Source of the DNA: Humidesulfovibrio sp.
Lineage (GTDB): Bacteria > Desulfobacterota > Desulfovibrionia > Desulfovibrionales > Desulfovibrionaceae
Assembly (NCBI GenBank): GCA_031292175.1
Contig: JARLHQ010000005.1
Span: forward strand, 1-64,000
Reading direction: 5' to 3'
Length of the DNA: 64,000 bases
Every line of letters starts with the position of its first letter. Positions within the stretch are counted from its first letter, which is position 1. The position numbers and the translations under genes were made by a program. Below are positions 9,834 through 18,941 of this stretch, one piece after another. Below the pieces are notes generated by a model, which saw only the letters and a program-made list of their open reading frames with translations, did not search any database and was not told the DNA's origin.

Positions 9834-10784
9834 CTACTGGCGGTACTGCAAGGTGAGGCCGCCCTGGCCGTCGGCCGCGCTCTGCGCGCCCAGACCATTG
9901 GCCACGCCCTGCGCAATGCCTTGCGTCAGACCGGAAAGGCTTGCGCCCAGGAGGCGGGGCAAGAACGGCAGCTTTTTCTCCGGACCTTCGATGACCGGGG
10001 CGTCCTGGCCCAGCTTGACCATCTGGCGCAGGGTGTCCATGGCCAGCTCCTGCCCGCCCAACTTGTCCACAAGCTTGAGCTTCAGGGCTTGGCTCCCTGT
10101 GTAGGCGCGGCCATCAGCCAGTTTGGCCACCACGTCCTCGGGCAGACCGCGCGCGGCCGCCACGTCGCTGACGAACTGGTGGTGCAGGTCCAGGATGAGG
10201 TCCATGAGATAGGCGCGCTGCTCGGGCGTCAGGGCTTGCGTGGGATCGCCCGCCGCCTTCATCTTGCCGCTGGCCATGATGTCGGTCTTGAGCCCCAGCT
10301 TGTCGAGCAGGCCCTGCACGTTCAGGTACTCGGCGCGCACGCCGATGCTGCCGGTGATGCTGCCGGCGTTGGCCACGATGAGCGTGGCCGGGCATGCGGC
10401 ATAGTAGCCGCCGCTGGCTGCCGCCGTGCCCATGCTGACCACCACGGGCTTGACCTTGGCCAGGGCGCGCACGGCCTGGTAAAGTTCCTGGGACGGGGCC
10501 ACGGAGCCGCCGGGGGAGTCGATGCGTAGGAGCACGCCCTTGACCGAGTCGTCCTGGCGCAGCTCGCGCAGGAAGTCGACGACCTCGCGGGCGTCGCTGA
10601 TCATGCCTTCAATCTTGCACAGCCCGATCTTATTCCCCGCGAGCGGGCGGCTGTTGCCGCCAAGCCCACGGAAAAAGGCCATGGCCCCCGTAAAGAGGGC
10701 CACAGCCAATACAATCAAGACAATTCCGAAGAGCAGCGGGTGCTCAGCGGAAAACTTAGGACTAGTTTCCGGATTCCTCACCAC
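9834..10784 (-). CDS. sppA: Signal peptide peptidase SppA (protease IV type, short form)
   Basis: Serine-lysine membrane protease that degrades cleaved signal peptides. The chosen GTG start at 10784 is preceded by GAGGA at a spacing of eight bases and gives 316 residues, overlapping the end of rpsA by 23 bases; an upstream TTG at 10823 is possible. One membrane helix (about residues 15-40) anchors a periplasmic S49 peptidase domain. The nucleophile Ser lies in GTAAASGGYYAA (about 124) and the general-base Lys in SGKMKAAGDP (about 176); SITGSIGV is the usual flanking motif. Length fits the single-domain SppA rather than the double-length E. coli form. Overlap with rpsA suggests translational coupling. 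Confidence 0.9.
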   Translation of the reverse strand: MVRNPETSPKFSAEHPLLFGIVLIVLAVALFTGAMAFFRGLGGNSRPLAGNKIGLCKIEGMISDAREVVDFLRELRQDDSVKGVLLRIDSPGGSVAPSQELYQAVRALAKVKPVVVSMGTAAASGGYYAACPATLIVANAGSITGSIGVRAEYLNVQGLLDKLGLKTDIMASGKMKAAGDPTQALTPEQRAYLMDLILDLHHQFVSDVAAARGLPEDVVAKLADGRAYTGSQALKLKLVDKLGGQELAMDTLRQMVKLGQDAPVIEGPEKKLPFLPRLLGASLSGLTQGIAQGVANGLGAQSAADGQGGLTLQYRQ

Positions 10785-12495
10785 TGGCGGCGTCCTCGAT
10801 CTTGGCACGGAGAAGGTCGCCAAGGTTGCTGCCGGTTTCCGGACCAGAGGTACGGAACTCCTTGGGCTTCTTGCGCTCTTCTTCTTCCTTGATCTGCTTG
10901 ATGGACAGGCCCAGGCGGCGCTCGTCGGCGCTCACGTGGATGACCTTGGCCTCAATGGACACGCCTTCCTTGAACAGCTCGCTGGGGCTCTTGATCTTCT
11001 TGCGGCTGATTTCGGAGACGTGCACCAGGCCCTCAATGCCTTCCTCAACCTCGACGAACAGGCCGAAGTCGGTGATGTTCGTCACCAGGCCGGTGATGAT
11101 GGTGCCAACGGGATACTTGCCCGGCACCTTCAGCCACGGATCCTCGGAGAGCTGCTTAATGCCCAGGGTGAACTTCTCATTTTCCTTGTCCACCGTCAGC
11201 ACCTTGGCCTGGACGATGTCGCCGATCTTGAAAACTTCACTCGGGTGACGGATCTTCTTGGTCCAGCTGATGTCGGACACGTGGATCAGGCCGTCGATGC
11301 CTTCCTCGATGCCGATGAACACACCGAACTCGGTGATGTTCTTGATGGCGCCTTCAAGGATGGTGCCTTCTGGGTACTTCTCGGCCACCACGTCCCAGGG
11401 ATTCGGCTTGATCTGCTTCATGCCCAGGCTGATGCGCTTCTTGTCGGGATCGACGCCGAGCACAATGACCTCGACCTCGTCTCCGGCGCGCACCATCTGC
11501 GAGGGGTGGCGCAGCTTGCGGGTCCAGCTCATCTCGGAGATGTGCACCAGACCTTCGACACCGGCCTCAAGCTCCACAAAGGCGCCGTAGTCGGCCAGGT
11601 TGGTGACTTTGCCCTTGAAGCGGGAACCCTGCGGGTATTTGCCCGCGATGTTTTCCCAGGGATCGGCCACGAGCTGCTTCAGGCCCAGGGAGACCTTCTG
11701 GCCTTCGCGGTCGAAGTGCAGGACCTTGAGGTCGAGCTCGTCGCCCAGCTGCACCATCTCTTTCGGGTGGCGGATGCGCTTCCAGCTCATGTCGGTGATA
11801 TGCAGGAGACCGTCGAGGCCGCCAAGGTCGATGAACACGCCGTACTCGGTGATGTTCTTGACCTTGCCCTTGACCACCTGGCCTTCGCCCAGGGTCTCCA
11901 GAAGCGCGCCGCGCTGCTCGCTGCGCTGCTCTTCAAGCAGTACACGGCGGCTGACGATGACGTTGCTGCGGCGGCGGTTGATCTTGAGGATCTTGAATTC
12001 GAAATCCTGACCCACCAGTGCGTCCATGTCGGGCACGGGGCGCAGGTCCACATGGGAACCGGGCAGGAAGGCCTCCACGCCGCCGAGGTCGACGGTGTAG
12101 CCGCCCTTGATGCGGCGGACGATACGGCCGGTGACGGTGCCGTTGTTCTCCTGGGAATCTTCCAGGCGATCAAAAAGCTGCATCCGCTTGGCCTTGTCGC
12201 GCGAAAGGTGGATGGTGCCTTCGTTTTCGTCCTTGTTGGACACGAAGACATCAACCTTGTCGCCCACGGCCACGGTGATGTTGCCCTCGGAATCGAGGAA
12301 TTCCGAGACCGCGATCTGGCCTTCGGACTTGAAATTCACGTCAACCAGCACATGGTCCTTGCCGATCTTGACCACTGTGCCGGGAACAATGGTGCCTTCA
12401 TCAAGGTCACCAAAGTCATCCTTGAGGTAGTTCTCAAGGGCATCCTCAAAATTGAGGTCCATTTCCTGTTCTGCGACTTTCTTGGTTTTTTCCAT
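10762..12495 (-). CDS. rpsA: 30S ribosomal protein S1
   Basis: A 577-residue protein with six S1 (OB-fold) RNA-binding repeats, which binds mRNA leaders and delivers them to the 30S subunit. Repeats can be followed from about residue 35 by the recurring patterns G..VEA.LPGS, G.F.DL.G.DGL.H..., and the last four units with IT.FG.FV...GIEGLVHVSE. The start ATG at 12495 is preceded by GGAGG at five bases; the longer frame from 12525 has no such support. An N-terminal acidic extension precedes the first repeat, as is common outside enterobacteria. sppA follows with a 23-base overlap. The 340-base gap upstream is shared with the divergent tag gene. Confidence 0.96.
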   Translation of the reverse strand: MEKTKKVAEQEMDLNFEDALENYLKDDFGDLDEGTIVPGTVVKIGKDHVLVDVNFKSEGQIAVSEFLDSEGNITVAVGDKVDVFVSNKDENEGTIHLSRDKAKRMQLFDRLEDSQENNGTVTGRIVRRIKGGYTVDLGGVEAFLPGSHVDLRPVPDMDALVGQDFEFKILKINRRRSNVIVSRRVLLEEQRSEQRGALLETLGEGQVVKGKVKNITEYGVFIDLGGLDGLLHITDMSWKRIRHPKEMVQLGDELDLKVLHFDREGQKVSLGLKQLVADPWENIAGKYPQGSRFKGKVTNLADYGAFVELEAGVEGLVHISEMSWTRKLRHPSQMVRAGDEVEVIVLGVDPDKKRISLGMKQIKPNPWDVVAEKYPEGTILEGAIKNITEFGVFIGIEEGIDGLIHVSDISWTKKIRHPSEVFKIGDIVQAKVLTVDKENEKFTLGIKQLSEDPWLKVPGKYPVGTIITGLVTNITDFGLFVEVEEGIEGLVHVSEISRKKIKSPSELFKEGVSIEAKVIHVSADERRLGLSIKQIKEEEERKKPKEFRTSGPETGSNLGDLLRAKIEDAASGEESGN

Positions 12496-12835
12496 CGTTG
12501 CCTCCAACGACACTCCCTCGGACAAATGTATTTGCGCTTTTTATGGCCTGTGGCCGCCAACCGCCGCGTCCCGGTTCCGAGGCATCCGGATGCCGCAACG
12601 GCCGCGTTCGGTCCAAAATGAACCGGGTCCAAAGGCCGTGACGCCGTTCAAGGGCCGGGTACAACCACGAGGGTGCACCCTGAAGAGCATGGTACCTATC
12701 GCAATCGGTCGCGGGTGTAAACATAATTTCCGCCCGGAAATAGCGGCCGCGGCGCGGAGCCTCTGCGGTTGTGGGTAGAACGCCGATTTGGTATCATACT
12801 CCGCATGGCCGGGAGTCCTCCGGCAAGGAGCGTCC
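12496..12835. other. Divergent intergenic region rpsA / tag
   Basis: No gene was found in these 340 bases. They must hold the rpsA promoter and leader (minus) and the tag promoter (plus). Visible are a perfect 7-base inverted repeat ATTTCCG-CC-CGGAAAT at 12726-12741 and, on the minus strand just downstream of it, TTTACA at 12721-12716, a plausible -35 for rpsA with no good -10. The leader to rpsA would be about 200 bases, long enough for the autoregulation known for S1 in other bacteria, but no specific structure was recognised. Confidence 0.35.
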
Positions 12836-13480
12836 ATGTCCGCAGATCGGCCACACCCAGACTCTGTCCGCTGCCCGTGGTGTCTGGCCGGGACCACAGA
12901 GCCCGACCCTCTATATATCCGCTATCACGACTGCGAGTGGGGGACGCCTCTGCACGCTGACAACGTCCTGTTCGAGCTGCTTGTGCTTGAGGGCGCGCAG
13001 GCCGGGCTGAACTGGCGCCTGGTGCTGCATAAGCGCCAGGGCTACCGCGAGGCCTTTTGCGGTCCTGGCGCGGCGGTTCTTGATCCCCGGACCGTGGCCC
13101 GACTGGGCGAGACAGACCAGGAGCGCCTCAGGGCTGACGCGCGCATCATCAGAAACCGGCAGAAGATTGCCGCGGCCATCGGCAACGCCCGGGCCTTTCT
13201 GGAGATCGTGGACGCCTTCGGCAGTTTTGACACCTATCTGTGGCGTTTTGTGGACGGTGCGCCCGTGCAGAACGCCTGGGCCATCCTGAGCCAGATCCCG
13301 GTGCGCACGGCGCTCAGCGACGCCCTGGCCAAGGACCTGCTTGCGCGCGGCATGAAGTTCGTCGGCACCACTATTATGTATGCCTACATGCAGTCCACCG
13401 GGCTGGTGAACGACCACCTGACGGGCTGCTTCCGCCACCGGGAGCTTGCCGCCGCTACTTCTTTCCCCGTGAAGGGATGA
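12836..13480 (+). CDS. tag: DNA-3-methyladenine glycosylase I
   Basis: A 214-residue base-excision repair enzyme that removes 3-methyladenine from alkylated DNA. The start ATG 12836 follows AAGGAG at the right spacing. The family zinc site is visible: RCPWC near the N terminus, YHDCEWG, and the C-terminal NDHLTGCFRH. The central segment VLEGAQAGLNWRLVLHKRQGYREAF and the region MKFVGTTIMYAYMQSTGLVNDH are characteristic of Tag. The end overlaps the convergent BON-domain gene by 26 bases. No alkylation-response regulator is nearby. Confidence 0.95.
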   Translation: MSADRPHPDSVRCPWCLAGTTEPDPLYIRYHDCEWGTPLHADNVLFELLVLEGAQAGLNWRLVLHKRQGYREAFCGPGAAVLDPRTVARLGETDQERLRADARIIRNRQKIAAAIGNARAFLEIVDAFGSFDTYLWRFVDGAPVQNAWAILSQIPVRTALSDALAKDLLARGMKFVGTTIMYAYMQSTGLVNDHLTGCFRHRELAAATSFPVKG

Positions 13481-14054
13481 GCAGGGAAGTGACGGCGGTG
13501 ACGCCCTTCACGCCCTTGGCGTGGACCACGGATCGGGCCGCGTCCTTCTGGCTGCGCACCATGCCGAGCAGGTATACGTGGCCGCCAAACACCTCGCACT
13601 CCACCTGCGTGGCGCTGATGTTCTTGTCCGCCACCAGCGCGGCGCGGATCTTCGTCGCAATCTCAATGTCCGCCGCCGTGGTGCTCTCCTTCCCGGGCGT
13701 GACCCAAAAGGTTGCCACGCTCCGCACGCCGCGGGTCTTCTTGGCCGTGGCCACGGCAAAGGATTTAAAGTTCTCGTCCGCAAGCTGTCCCAAAAGCGTC
13801 ACACGGCCCAGAAAGCAATAGGTTTTGACCGCCAGGCCCAGCTTGCCGTCCTTCTGCAGTAGTTCGGCCTTGATGGTCGTGGTGATCTTTTTGTCTGTGG
13901 CGATGTCGGCCACGCTGCGCTCGTCGCGCGCGACCTCGTAGACGCTGGTCAAGGGTGTGAAGGCCTGGGCCAGGGAGATGGCCCGGGCCGGGACCGGCTG
14001 GCAAGATACGGCAGCAAGGCAGACTGTGGCGAAAATCATCGTGCTGTGGCGCAT
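13455..14054 (-). CDS. Exported protein with two BON domains (OsmY/DolP-like)
   Basis: A 199-residue envelope protein. ATG 14054 is preceded by GGAG at six bases; the longer start at 14081 has no such site. A signal peptide covers about the first 25 residues and ends near CLAAVSCQPVPARA; the Cys could be lipidated, but the lipobox AVSC is poor. Two BON domains follow (about 45-115 and 120-190), each with the pattern of an early D..I...I.A.L and a later G.V.LLG.V. BON domains bind phospholipid or envelope components; DolP and OsmY homologues help keep the outer membrane intact under stress. It stands alone, convergent with tag and divergent from ychJ. Confidence 0.85.
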   Translation of the reverse strand: MRHSTMIFATVCLAAVSCQPVPARAISLAQAFTPLTSVYEVARDERSVADIATDKKITTTIKAELLQKDGKLGLAVKTYCFLGRVTLLGQLADENFKSFAVATAKKTRGVRSVATFWVTPGKESTTAADIEIATKIRAALVADKNISATQVECEVFGGHVYLLGMVRSQKDAARSVVHAKGVKGVTAVTSLLIPSRGKK

Positions 14055-14161
14055 GGCGGACTCCAGCGGTTGCGGGTTCATGTTGCGCGGGACGAGTTGA
14101 CCAGCCCGACTTTAGCCCGTAATGTCCGCCGCCACAAGAAACCATCACCGAGAGGTGCCTT

Positions 14162-14653
<492 letters not shown>

Positions 14654-14660
14654 GAAAAGA

Positions 14661-14706
14661 CAAAGGGTTCGCCCTTTGATCCCGTCGGGGGGCCTGAGGC
14701 CCCCCG
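14661..14706 (+). terminator. Two hairpins after ychJ (UUCG loop; CCTGAGG core)
   Basis: Eight bases after the ychJ stop, CAAAGGG-TTCG-CCCTTTG forms a 7-base stem with a very stable UUCG loop (14661-14678). Next comes CGGGGGGCC-TGA-GGCCCCCCG (14686-14706), a 9-base GC stem. Neither has a T-run. The GGGCCTGAGGCCC core recurs downstream of asnB (25613-25635) in the same orientation relative to the gene. They probably protect or define the mRNA 3' end. Confidence 0.5.
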
Positions 14707-14709
14707 AAC

Positions 14710-14779
14710 CACCGCAGAGACGCCAAAGAGCCAGGGCCAAGCATTCGCTTGGCCCTGGCTCTTTGGCGTCTCTGCGGTG
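14710..14779. repeat. 70-base perfect palindrome, 33-base arms, 4-base loop
   Basis: Bases 14710-14742 are exactly complementary to 14747-14779 with ATTC between. It lies between the convergent ychJ and NADH dehydrogenase-like genes and would form the same hairpin in either transcript. Two other long palindromes of different sequence occur at 16295-16345 and 25508-25559. Confidence 0.9.
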
Positions 14780-14790
14780 TGGGGGGAATG

Positions 14791-16077
14791 CTACTCTTGC
14801 GGATTTTGTCTGGTGATGAGCCGCACCACGCGTTCGGAGAGAAAATAGTCCACGGCCCAGTTGGCCAGCACAAAAAGCCTGTTGCGGAAGCCGATGAGGT
14901 AGGTCAGGTGGACGGCCAGCCAGAGCAGCCAGGCGGGCAGCCCCTTGAGGTGAAGCGGGCCCAGCTTGGCCACGGCGGCGCGCTTGCCGATGGTGGCCAT
15001 CATGCCCTTGTCAAAGTAGCGGAAGGGTTGCGGATCCTGTCGGCGGATGAGCCGCAGAATGTTTGCGGCGGCGTGGCGGCCCTCCTGGATGGCCGGCGGC
15101 CCGAACATGGGCAGGGGCCGGCCCTGGTATTCGGCGCGGCAGATGTCGCCCGCAAGAAAAACCTCGGGGTAGTCGCGGCTTTGCAGGGTAGGCAGAGCCA
15201 GAACCTGACCGTTGGGGGCCTGGGGCAGACCCAGGCGCGCGGCCACGGGTTCGCCCTTGACCCCGGCAGTCCAGACGGTGGTGGCGGCGTGGAAGACGGT
15301 GCCGTCCTTGAGTTCAACGCCTTTGGGGAACACGCGCGACACCTGGGCCTTCAAACGCACCTCCACGCCCATACGTTGTAATTTTTTCTGGGCATAGGCG
15401 CGCAGGGAGTCCGGGAAGCCGGGCAGAAGGCCATCGCCCGCCTCCAGCAGGGTGACGCAGGGCCGTGAGAGACCCAGGCGCGGGAAGTCGCGCCTGAGCG
15501 CCCCGGTCATAAGCTCGGCCATGGCCCCGGCCAGCTCCACGCCCGTGGGCCCGCCGCCCACCACAATGAAGCAGAGATGGTTCAGACGGGTCGAGGGGTC
15601 TCTGGTCCAGGCCGCGGCCTCGAAGCTGCGCAGGATGTGGTTGCGCAGGCGCACGGCCTCTTCCAGGTTCTTGAGCGAAAAGGCGTATTGGTCCGCGCCG
15701 GGCACCCCGAAGGTGTTGGTGACGCTGCCGGGCGCCAGGAGCAGATAGTCGTAGGGCAGGCTCAGGATGTCGCCGTCCTGGCCCTGGGCCAGGAACAGGC
15801 GGGCGTCGAAGTCCACGTTTTTGACTTCGGCCATGAGGAAGTCCAGATTGGCTGCGCGCCGGCCGAGAGCGCGGATGATGCCGCGCACGGGCGCGGCGAT
15901 GTGCTCGGACTCCACGGCGGCCGTGGCCACCTGATAGAGCAGGGGCAGAAAGGTGTGGGCGTTGTTGCGGTCGATGATGAGCACGTCGCAGGGGCCGCCG
16001 GCCAGCTCGCGTGCGGCGAAGATCCCGGCGAAGCCTGCGCCCACGATGATGACGCGGGGCTTGTGCTGATGCTGCAT
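14791..16077 (-). CDS. NAD(P)/FAD-dependent oxidoreductase, type II NADH dehydrogenase-like
   Basis: A 428-residue flavoprotein. ATG 16077 is preceded by GGGGAGGAC; longer in-frame starts lack support. An N-terminal FAD-binding Rossmann motif VIIVGAGFAGIFAARELA (about 8-25), a second dinucleotide site FIVVGGGPTGVELAGA (about 165-180), and VFLAGDICRAEYQG near 285-300 for FAD contact give the standard two-dinucleotide fold. The C terminus has a hydrophobic stretch (LKGLPAWLLWLAVHLTYLIG) that would sit on the membrane, as in Ndh-2 enzymes that pass electrons from NADH to quinone without pumping. It stands alone. It could compensate for the lack of a NADH module in the complex I of this window; sulfide:quinone-type activity is less likely because the redox Cys pattern is not seen. 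Confidence 0.85.
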   Translation of the reverse strand: MQHQHKPRVIIVGAGFAGIFAARELAGGPCDVLIIDRNNAHTFLPLLYQVATAAVESEHIAAPVRGIIRALGRRAANLDFLMAEVKNVDFDARLFLAQGQDGDILSLPYDYLLLAPGSVTNTFGVPGADQYAFSLKNLEEAVRLRNHILRSFEAAAWTRDPSTRLNHLCFIVVGGGPTGVELAGAMAELMTGALRRDFPRLGLSRPCVTLLEAGDGLLPGFPDSLRAYAQKKLQRMGVEVRLKAQVSRVFPKGVELKDGTVFHAATTVWTAGVKGEPVAARLGLPQAPNGQVLALPTLQSRDYPEVFLAGDICRAEYQGRPLPMFGPPAIQEGRHAAANILRLIRRQDPQPFRYFDKGMMATIGKRAAVAKLGPLHLKGLPAWLLWLAVHLTYLIGFRNRLFVLANWAVDYFLSERVVRLITRQNPQE

Positions 16078-16294
16078 GGCTGTCCTCCCCGCCGGGGCGC
16101 GGCGTGCTCGCATGTCAGAGTGGCGCCCATAATGTAACGCCCCCGAGGGTTCGTGGCAATGCCTGATGCAAGGAATCAGGGGCGCCCGCCCCTTGACCGC
16201 GCTGGGAGGCTTGATACCCCCAGGCCCTTTGGCTGGCGATTGGGTGGGGCGCGGACGGCGGTTCGGTGGGCGCCCTTCTGGATATACCCGCTCC

Positions 16295-16345
16295 TCACGC
16301 ACAAAGGGCGGAATGAGCATTGCCCATTCCGCCCTTTGTGCGTGA
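16295..16345. repeat. Perfect palindrome with 21-base arms
   Basis: 16295-16315 pairs perfectly with 16325-16345 around a 9-base loop. It follows directly on the 3' element behind metK and lies about 220 bases upstream of the NADH dehydrogenase-like gene. The remaining sequence between the two genes (16078-16294) shows no gene and no clear promoter. Confidence 0.85.
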
Positions 16346-16349
16346 ACTG

Positions 16350-16401
16350 AGGGGGGGCTGGGGGGAATGGCTCCCCCCAGAAATCCCTCTGGATTTTTGC
16401 C
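16350..16401 (-). terminator. 3' hairpin / C-tract element downstream of metK
   Basis: In the sense of metK, the stop codon is followed by AAATCC-AGAG-GGATTT, then CTGGGGGGAGCCATTCCCCC and a run of seven C ending CTCAG. It is one of five similar elements in this window (others after the genes ending at 25457, 44129, 47092 and 50115). The G-run and first C-run make a hairpin; there is no U-tract. Confidence 0.6.
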
Positions 16402-17571
16402 TTACAGCTTGCAGGCCGTGCGCAGGTCGGCGGCGGCGTCCGTCTTTTCCCAAGTGAACTCGGGCAGCTCGCGGCCGAAATGGCCGTAGTTGGTGGTGAG
16501 GCGGTAAATGGGGCGGCGCAGGTCGAGGCGCTTCAGGATGAAGTAGGGGCGCAGGTCGAACACTTCGCGCGTGGCCTTGGTGAGCACGTCGTCGGGCACC
16601 TGGCCCGTGCCGTGGGTGGTGCAGACGACGGACACGGGGTCGGCCACGCCGATGGCGTAGGCGATCTGGACCTCGGCCACTTCACCGAGGCCGGCGGCCA
16701 CGATGTTCTTGGCCACGTAACGGGCCATGTACGCGCCGGAGCGGTCCACCTTGGAGGGATCCTTGCCGGAGAACGCGCCGCCGCCGTGGGCGCCCGCGCC
16801 GCCGTAAGTGTCCTGGATGATCTTGCGGCCGGTCAAGCCGCAGTCGCCCACGGGGCCGCCGATGACGAACCGGCCGGTGGGATTCACGTAGATCTTGAGT
16901 TTGTCGTCGATGAGGTTCTGGGGAAGCGAATGGAAGATGACTTCCTTCTTGATGGCTTCCACGAGGTCGCCGTGCTCGATGGTCTCATCGTGCTGGGCGG
17001 AGACGACGACGTTGTCGATGCGGATGGGCTTGCCGTTTTCATACTCAATGGCGACCTGGGTCTTGCCGTCGGGGCGCAGGAATTTCAGGATGCCCTGCTT
17101 GCGCACGAACGTGAGGCGCTGGGAGAGCTGGTGCGCGTAGTAGATGGGCGCGGGCATCAGCGTGGGGGTCTGGTTGGAGGCAAAACCGAACATCATGCCC
17201 TGGTCGCCGGCGCCCTGGTCCTCGGGCTTGGTGCGATCGACGCCCTGGGCGATGTCGGCGCTCTGCTTGTCGATGGAGGATATGACCGCGCAGGTGGCGT
17301 GGTCGTAACCCATTTCGGAACTGTTGTAGCCGATTTCCTTCACGGTCTCGCGGACGATGGTGGGCAGATCGGCGTAGGCCTTGGTGGTGATTTCACCAGC
17401 GATGAAGGCCATGCCTGTTGTGACGAGCGTTTCGCAGGCCACGCGGGAAGTGGGATCGGGCCCAATGAGGGCGTCGAGTACCGCGTCGGAGATGGCGTCC
17501 GCCACTTTATCGGGGTGGCCTTCGGTAACGGACTCGGATGTGAACATGTAACGGCTTTTGGGCGAAATCAT
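16402..17571 (-). CDS. metK: S-adenosylmethionine synthetase
   Basis: A 389-residue enzyme that makes S-adenosylmethionine from methionine and ATP. Signatures: [11 protein letters not shown] at the N terminus, the methionine-loop hexapeptide GAGDQG with MMFGFAS, and the ATP-binding [21 protein letters not shown] precedes the ATG at seven bases. It is last in the run panC-panD-metK, 26 bases after panD. Methionine supply is represented at the other end of the window by metE. Length and motifs are standard. Confidence 0.98.
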   Translation of the reverse strand: MISPKSRYMFTSESVTEGHPDKVADAISDAVLDALIGPDPTSRVACETLVTTGMAFIAGEITTKAYADLPTIVRETVKEIGYNSSEMGYDHATCAVISSIDKQSADIAQGVDRTKPEDQGAGDQGMMFGFASNQTPTLMPAPIYYAHQLSQRLTFVRKQGILKFLRPDGKTQVAIEYENGKPIRIDNVVVSAQHDETIEHGDLVEAIKKEVIFHSLPQNLIDDKLKIYVNPTGRFVIGGPVGDCGLTGRKIIQDTYGGAGAHGGGAFSGKDPSKVDRSGAYMARYVAKNIVAAGLGEVAEVQIAYAIGVADPVSVVCTTHGTGQVPDDVLTKATREVFDLRPYFILKRLDLRRPIYRLTTNYGHFGRELPEFTWEKTDAAADLRTACKL

Positions 17572-17597
17572 GCAGAATCCTCCAGTATATCAGGTAA

Positions 17598-17960
17598 TCA
17601 TTTGGTTTTGTGGGCCGCCTCGGGCCTGTTGGCGGCATCCACACGAATGACCCTGGGTTTGTGCGCAGCGATTTCGTGCGGCTCAAGCTCCAGGTATGTC
17701 ACCAGAATAATACGCTGACCGGCTTTGCCCTTGTGCGCGGCGGCGCCGTTCAGACAGATCTCCCCTGGCTTGCCGGGGATGGCATAGGTGGTCAGCCGCT
17801 CCCCGTTGTCCAGGTTCAGCACATCGATCTGCTCGTAGGGCAGGATGCCCACCGCGTCGAGCAGAGCCGTATCCACGGAAATGCTGCCTTCGTACTCCAA
17901 ATTCAGCGAAGTAAGGGTGGCCCCGTGGATCTTGGCGCTCAAAAAAGTGCGTCTGGGCAT
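17598..17960 (-). CDS. panD: Aspartate 1-decarboxylase precursor
   Basis: A 120-residue pyruvoyl enzyme making beta-alanine for pantothenate. The self-cleavage site is EGSISVD: the chain is cut between Gly24 and Ser25, and the Ser becomes the pyruvoyl group. Also visible are the conserved Lys9 (SAKIHGATLT), Tyr in YEGS, and the C-terminal core NGAAAH, which holds the active-site loop. Its start lies six bases after the panC stop, so beta-alanine formation and its condensation with pantoate are produced together. Confidence 0.97.
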   Translation of the reverse strand: MPRRTFLSAKIHGATLTSLNLEYEGSISVDTALLDAVGILPYEQIDVLNLDNGERLTTYAIPGKPGEICLNGAAAHKGKAGQRIILVTYLELEPHEIAAHKPRVIRVDAANRPEAAHKTK

Positions 17961-17966
17961 GAGCTT

Positions 17967-18815
17967 TTACGCCTCCAGAAGCTTATTGTCTATAAGGCGC
18001 ACCTTGCCGACGAATACTGCGACGGCGAGGAGCGTTTGGGCGGTGACGCGAGCCACCGGGGCCAAGGATTCCGGGTGCGCGAAGGAGGCGTAATCCACAC
18101 GGGCTCCGGGCAGCTTATCGGCCAGGTGCGAGCGGAACATAAGCCCCAGGGCCTCGGCGTCGCGCTCGCCCGCGCGCAGGCGCTCCTGCACGAGTTCAAG
18201 CCCTTCGTGGATGGCCGGGGCCTTGGCGCGCTCCTCCGGGGTCAGGTAGACGTTGCGCGAGCTCATGGCCAGGCCATCGGGCTCGCGGAAGATGGGCCGG
18301 CCCACCAGCTCCGCGTCCAGGTCCAGGTCGCGCGCCATGCGGCGCAGGATGGCCAGCTGCTGCCAGTCCTTTTCACCGAACACGGCCACGTCCGGCTGGA
18401 CGAGGTTCAGGAGCTTCAGCACCACGGTGCACACGCCCCGGAAGTGGATGGGGCGCGAGGCGCCGCAGAGCCGTTTGCCCATTTCGGGCACATCGACCCA
18501 GGTGGCATGGTCCGGGTGGTACATGGCCCCAGGTTCGGGGGCGAACACGGCGTCCGCGCCATGCTCCTCGGCCAGGGCCAAGTCGTGGGGCAGGTCGCGC
18601 GGGTAGCGGTCCAGGTCTTCATTCGGGCCGAACTGGGTCGGGTTCACGAAGACGCTGACCACGAGGCGGTCGGCGCGCAGGCGCGCGTGGTCCATCAGGC
18701 TCATGTGCCCGGCGTGCAGAAAGCCCATGGTGGGCACCAGGGCGATGGAGAGGCCCTGTTTGCGCCAGGCGCGGCATTGTTCTCGAAGATGTGGGGGGGT
18801 GGTGATTAGGTCCAT
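17967..18815 (-). CDS. panC: Pantoate--beta-alanine ligase (pantothenate synthetase)
   Basis: A 282-residue enzyme joining pantoate and beta-alanine with ATP. Motifs: VPTMGFLHAGHMSLM (HIGH-type nucleotide site), SVFVNPTQFGPNEDLDRYPR, FGEKDWQQL, and MSSRNVYL (KMSKS-equivalent). ATG 18815 gives the usual length; a much longer open frame upstream is only an antisense shadow of the next gene. panD and metK follow on the same strand. The gene is divergent from the TPR/GGDEF gene, with about 126 bases between them. Confidence 0.96.
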   Translation of the reverse strand: MDLITTPPHLREQCRAWRKQGLSIALVPTMGFLHAGHMSLMDHARLRADRLVVSVFVNPTQFGPNEDLDRYPRDLPHDLALAEEHGADAVFAPEPGAMYHPDHATWVDVPEMGKRLCGASRPIHFRGVCTVVLKLLNLVQPDVAVFGEKDWQQLAILRRMARDLDLDAELVGRPIFREPDGLAMSSRNVYLTPEERAKAPAIHEGLELVQERLRAGERDAEALGLMFRSHLADKLPGARVDYASFAHPESLAPVARVTAQTLLAVAVFVGKVRLIDNKLLEA

Positions 18816-18941
18816 GCGGATTCCCGAAGGGTCGTTTTCGGTAGGGAGACATGGCACGATTGCCCAAGGCTGTCCATAGATATTTCCCTCGCCTGGTTCT
18901 GGCCCTTGTGCTGGGCCTCCCGGCAGGATAGATACCCGTGC

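Noticed and set aside
10522-12621. Open frame of 699 codons on the plus strand opposite rpsA
   Set aside because: Repeats in it mirror the S1 repeats of rpsA; it is a shadow, not a repeat protein.
14710-14779. CRISPR or tRNA-like structure at the long palindrome
   Set aside because: Single perfect inverted repeat without spaced direct repeats or any cloverleaf.
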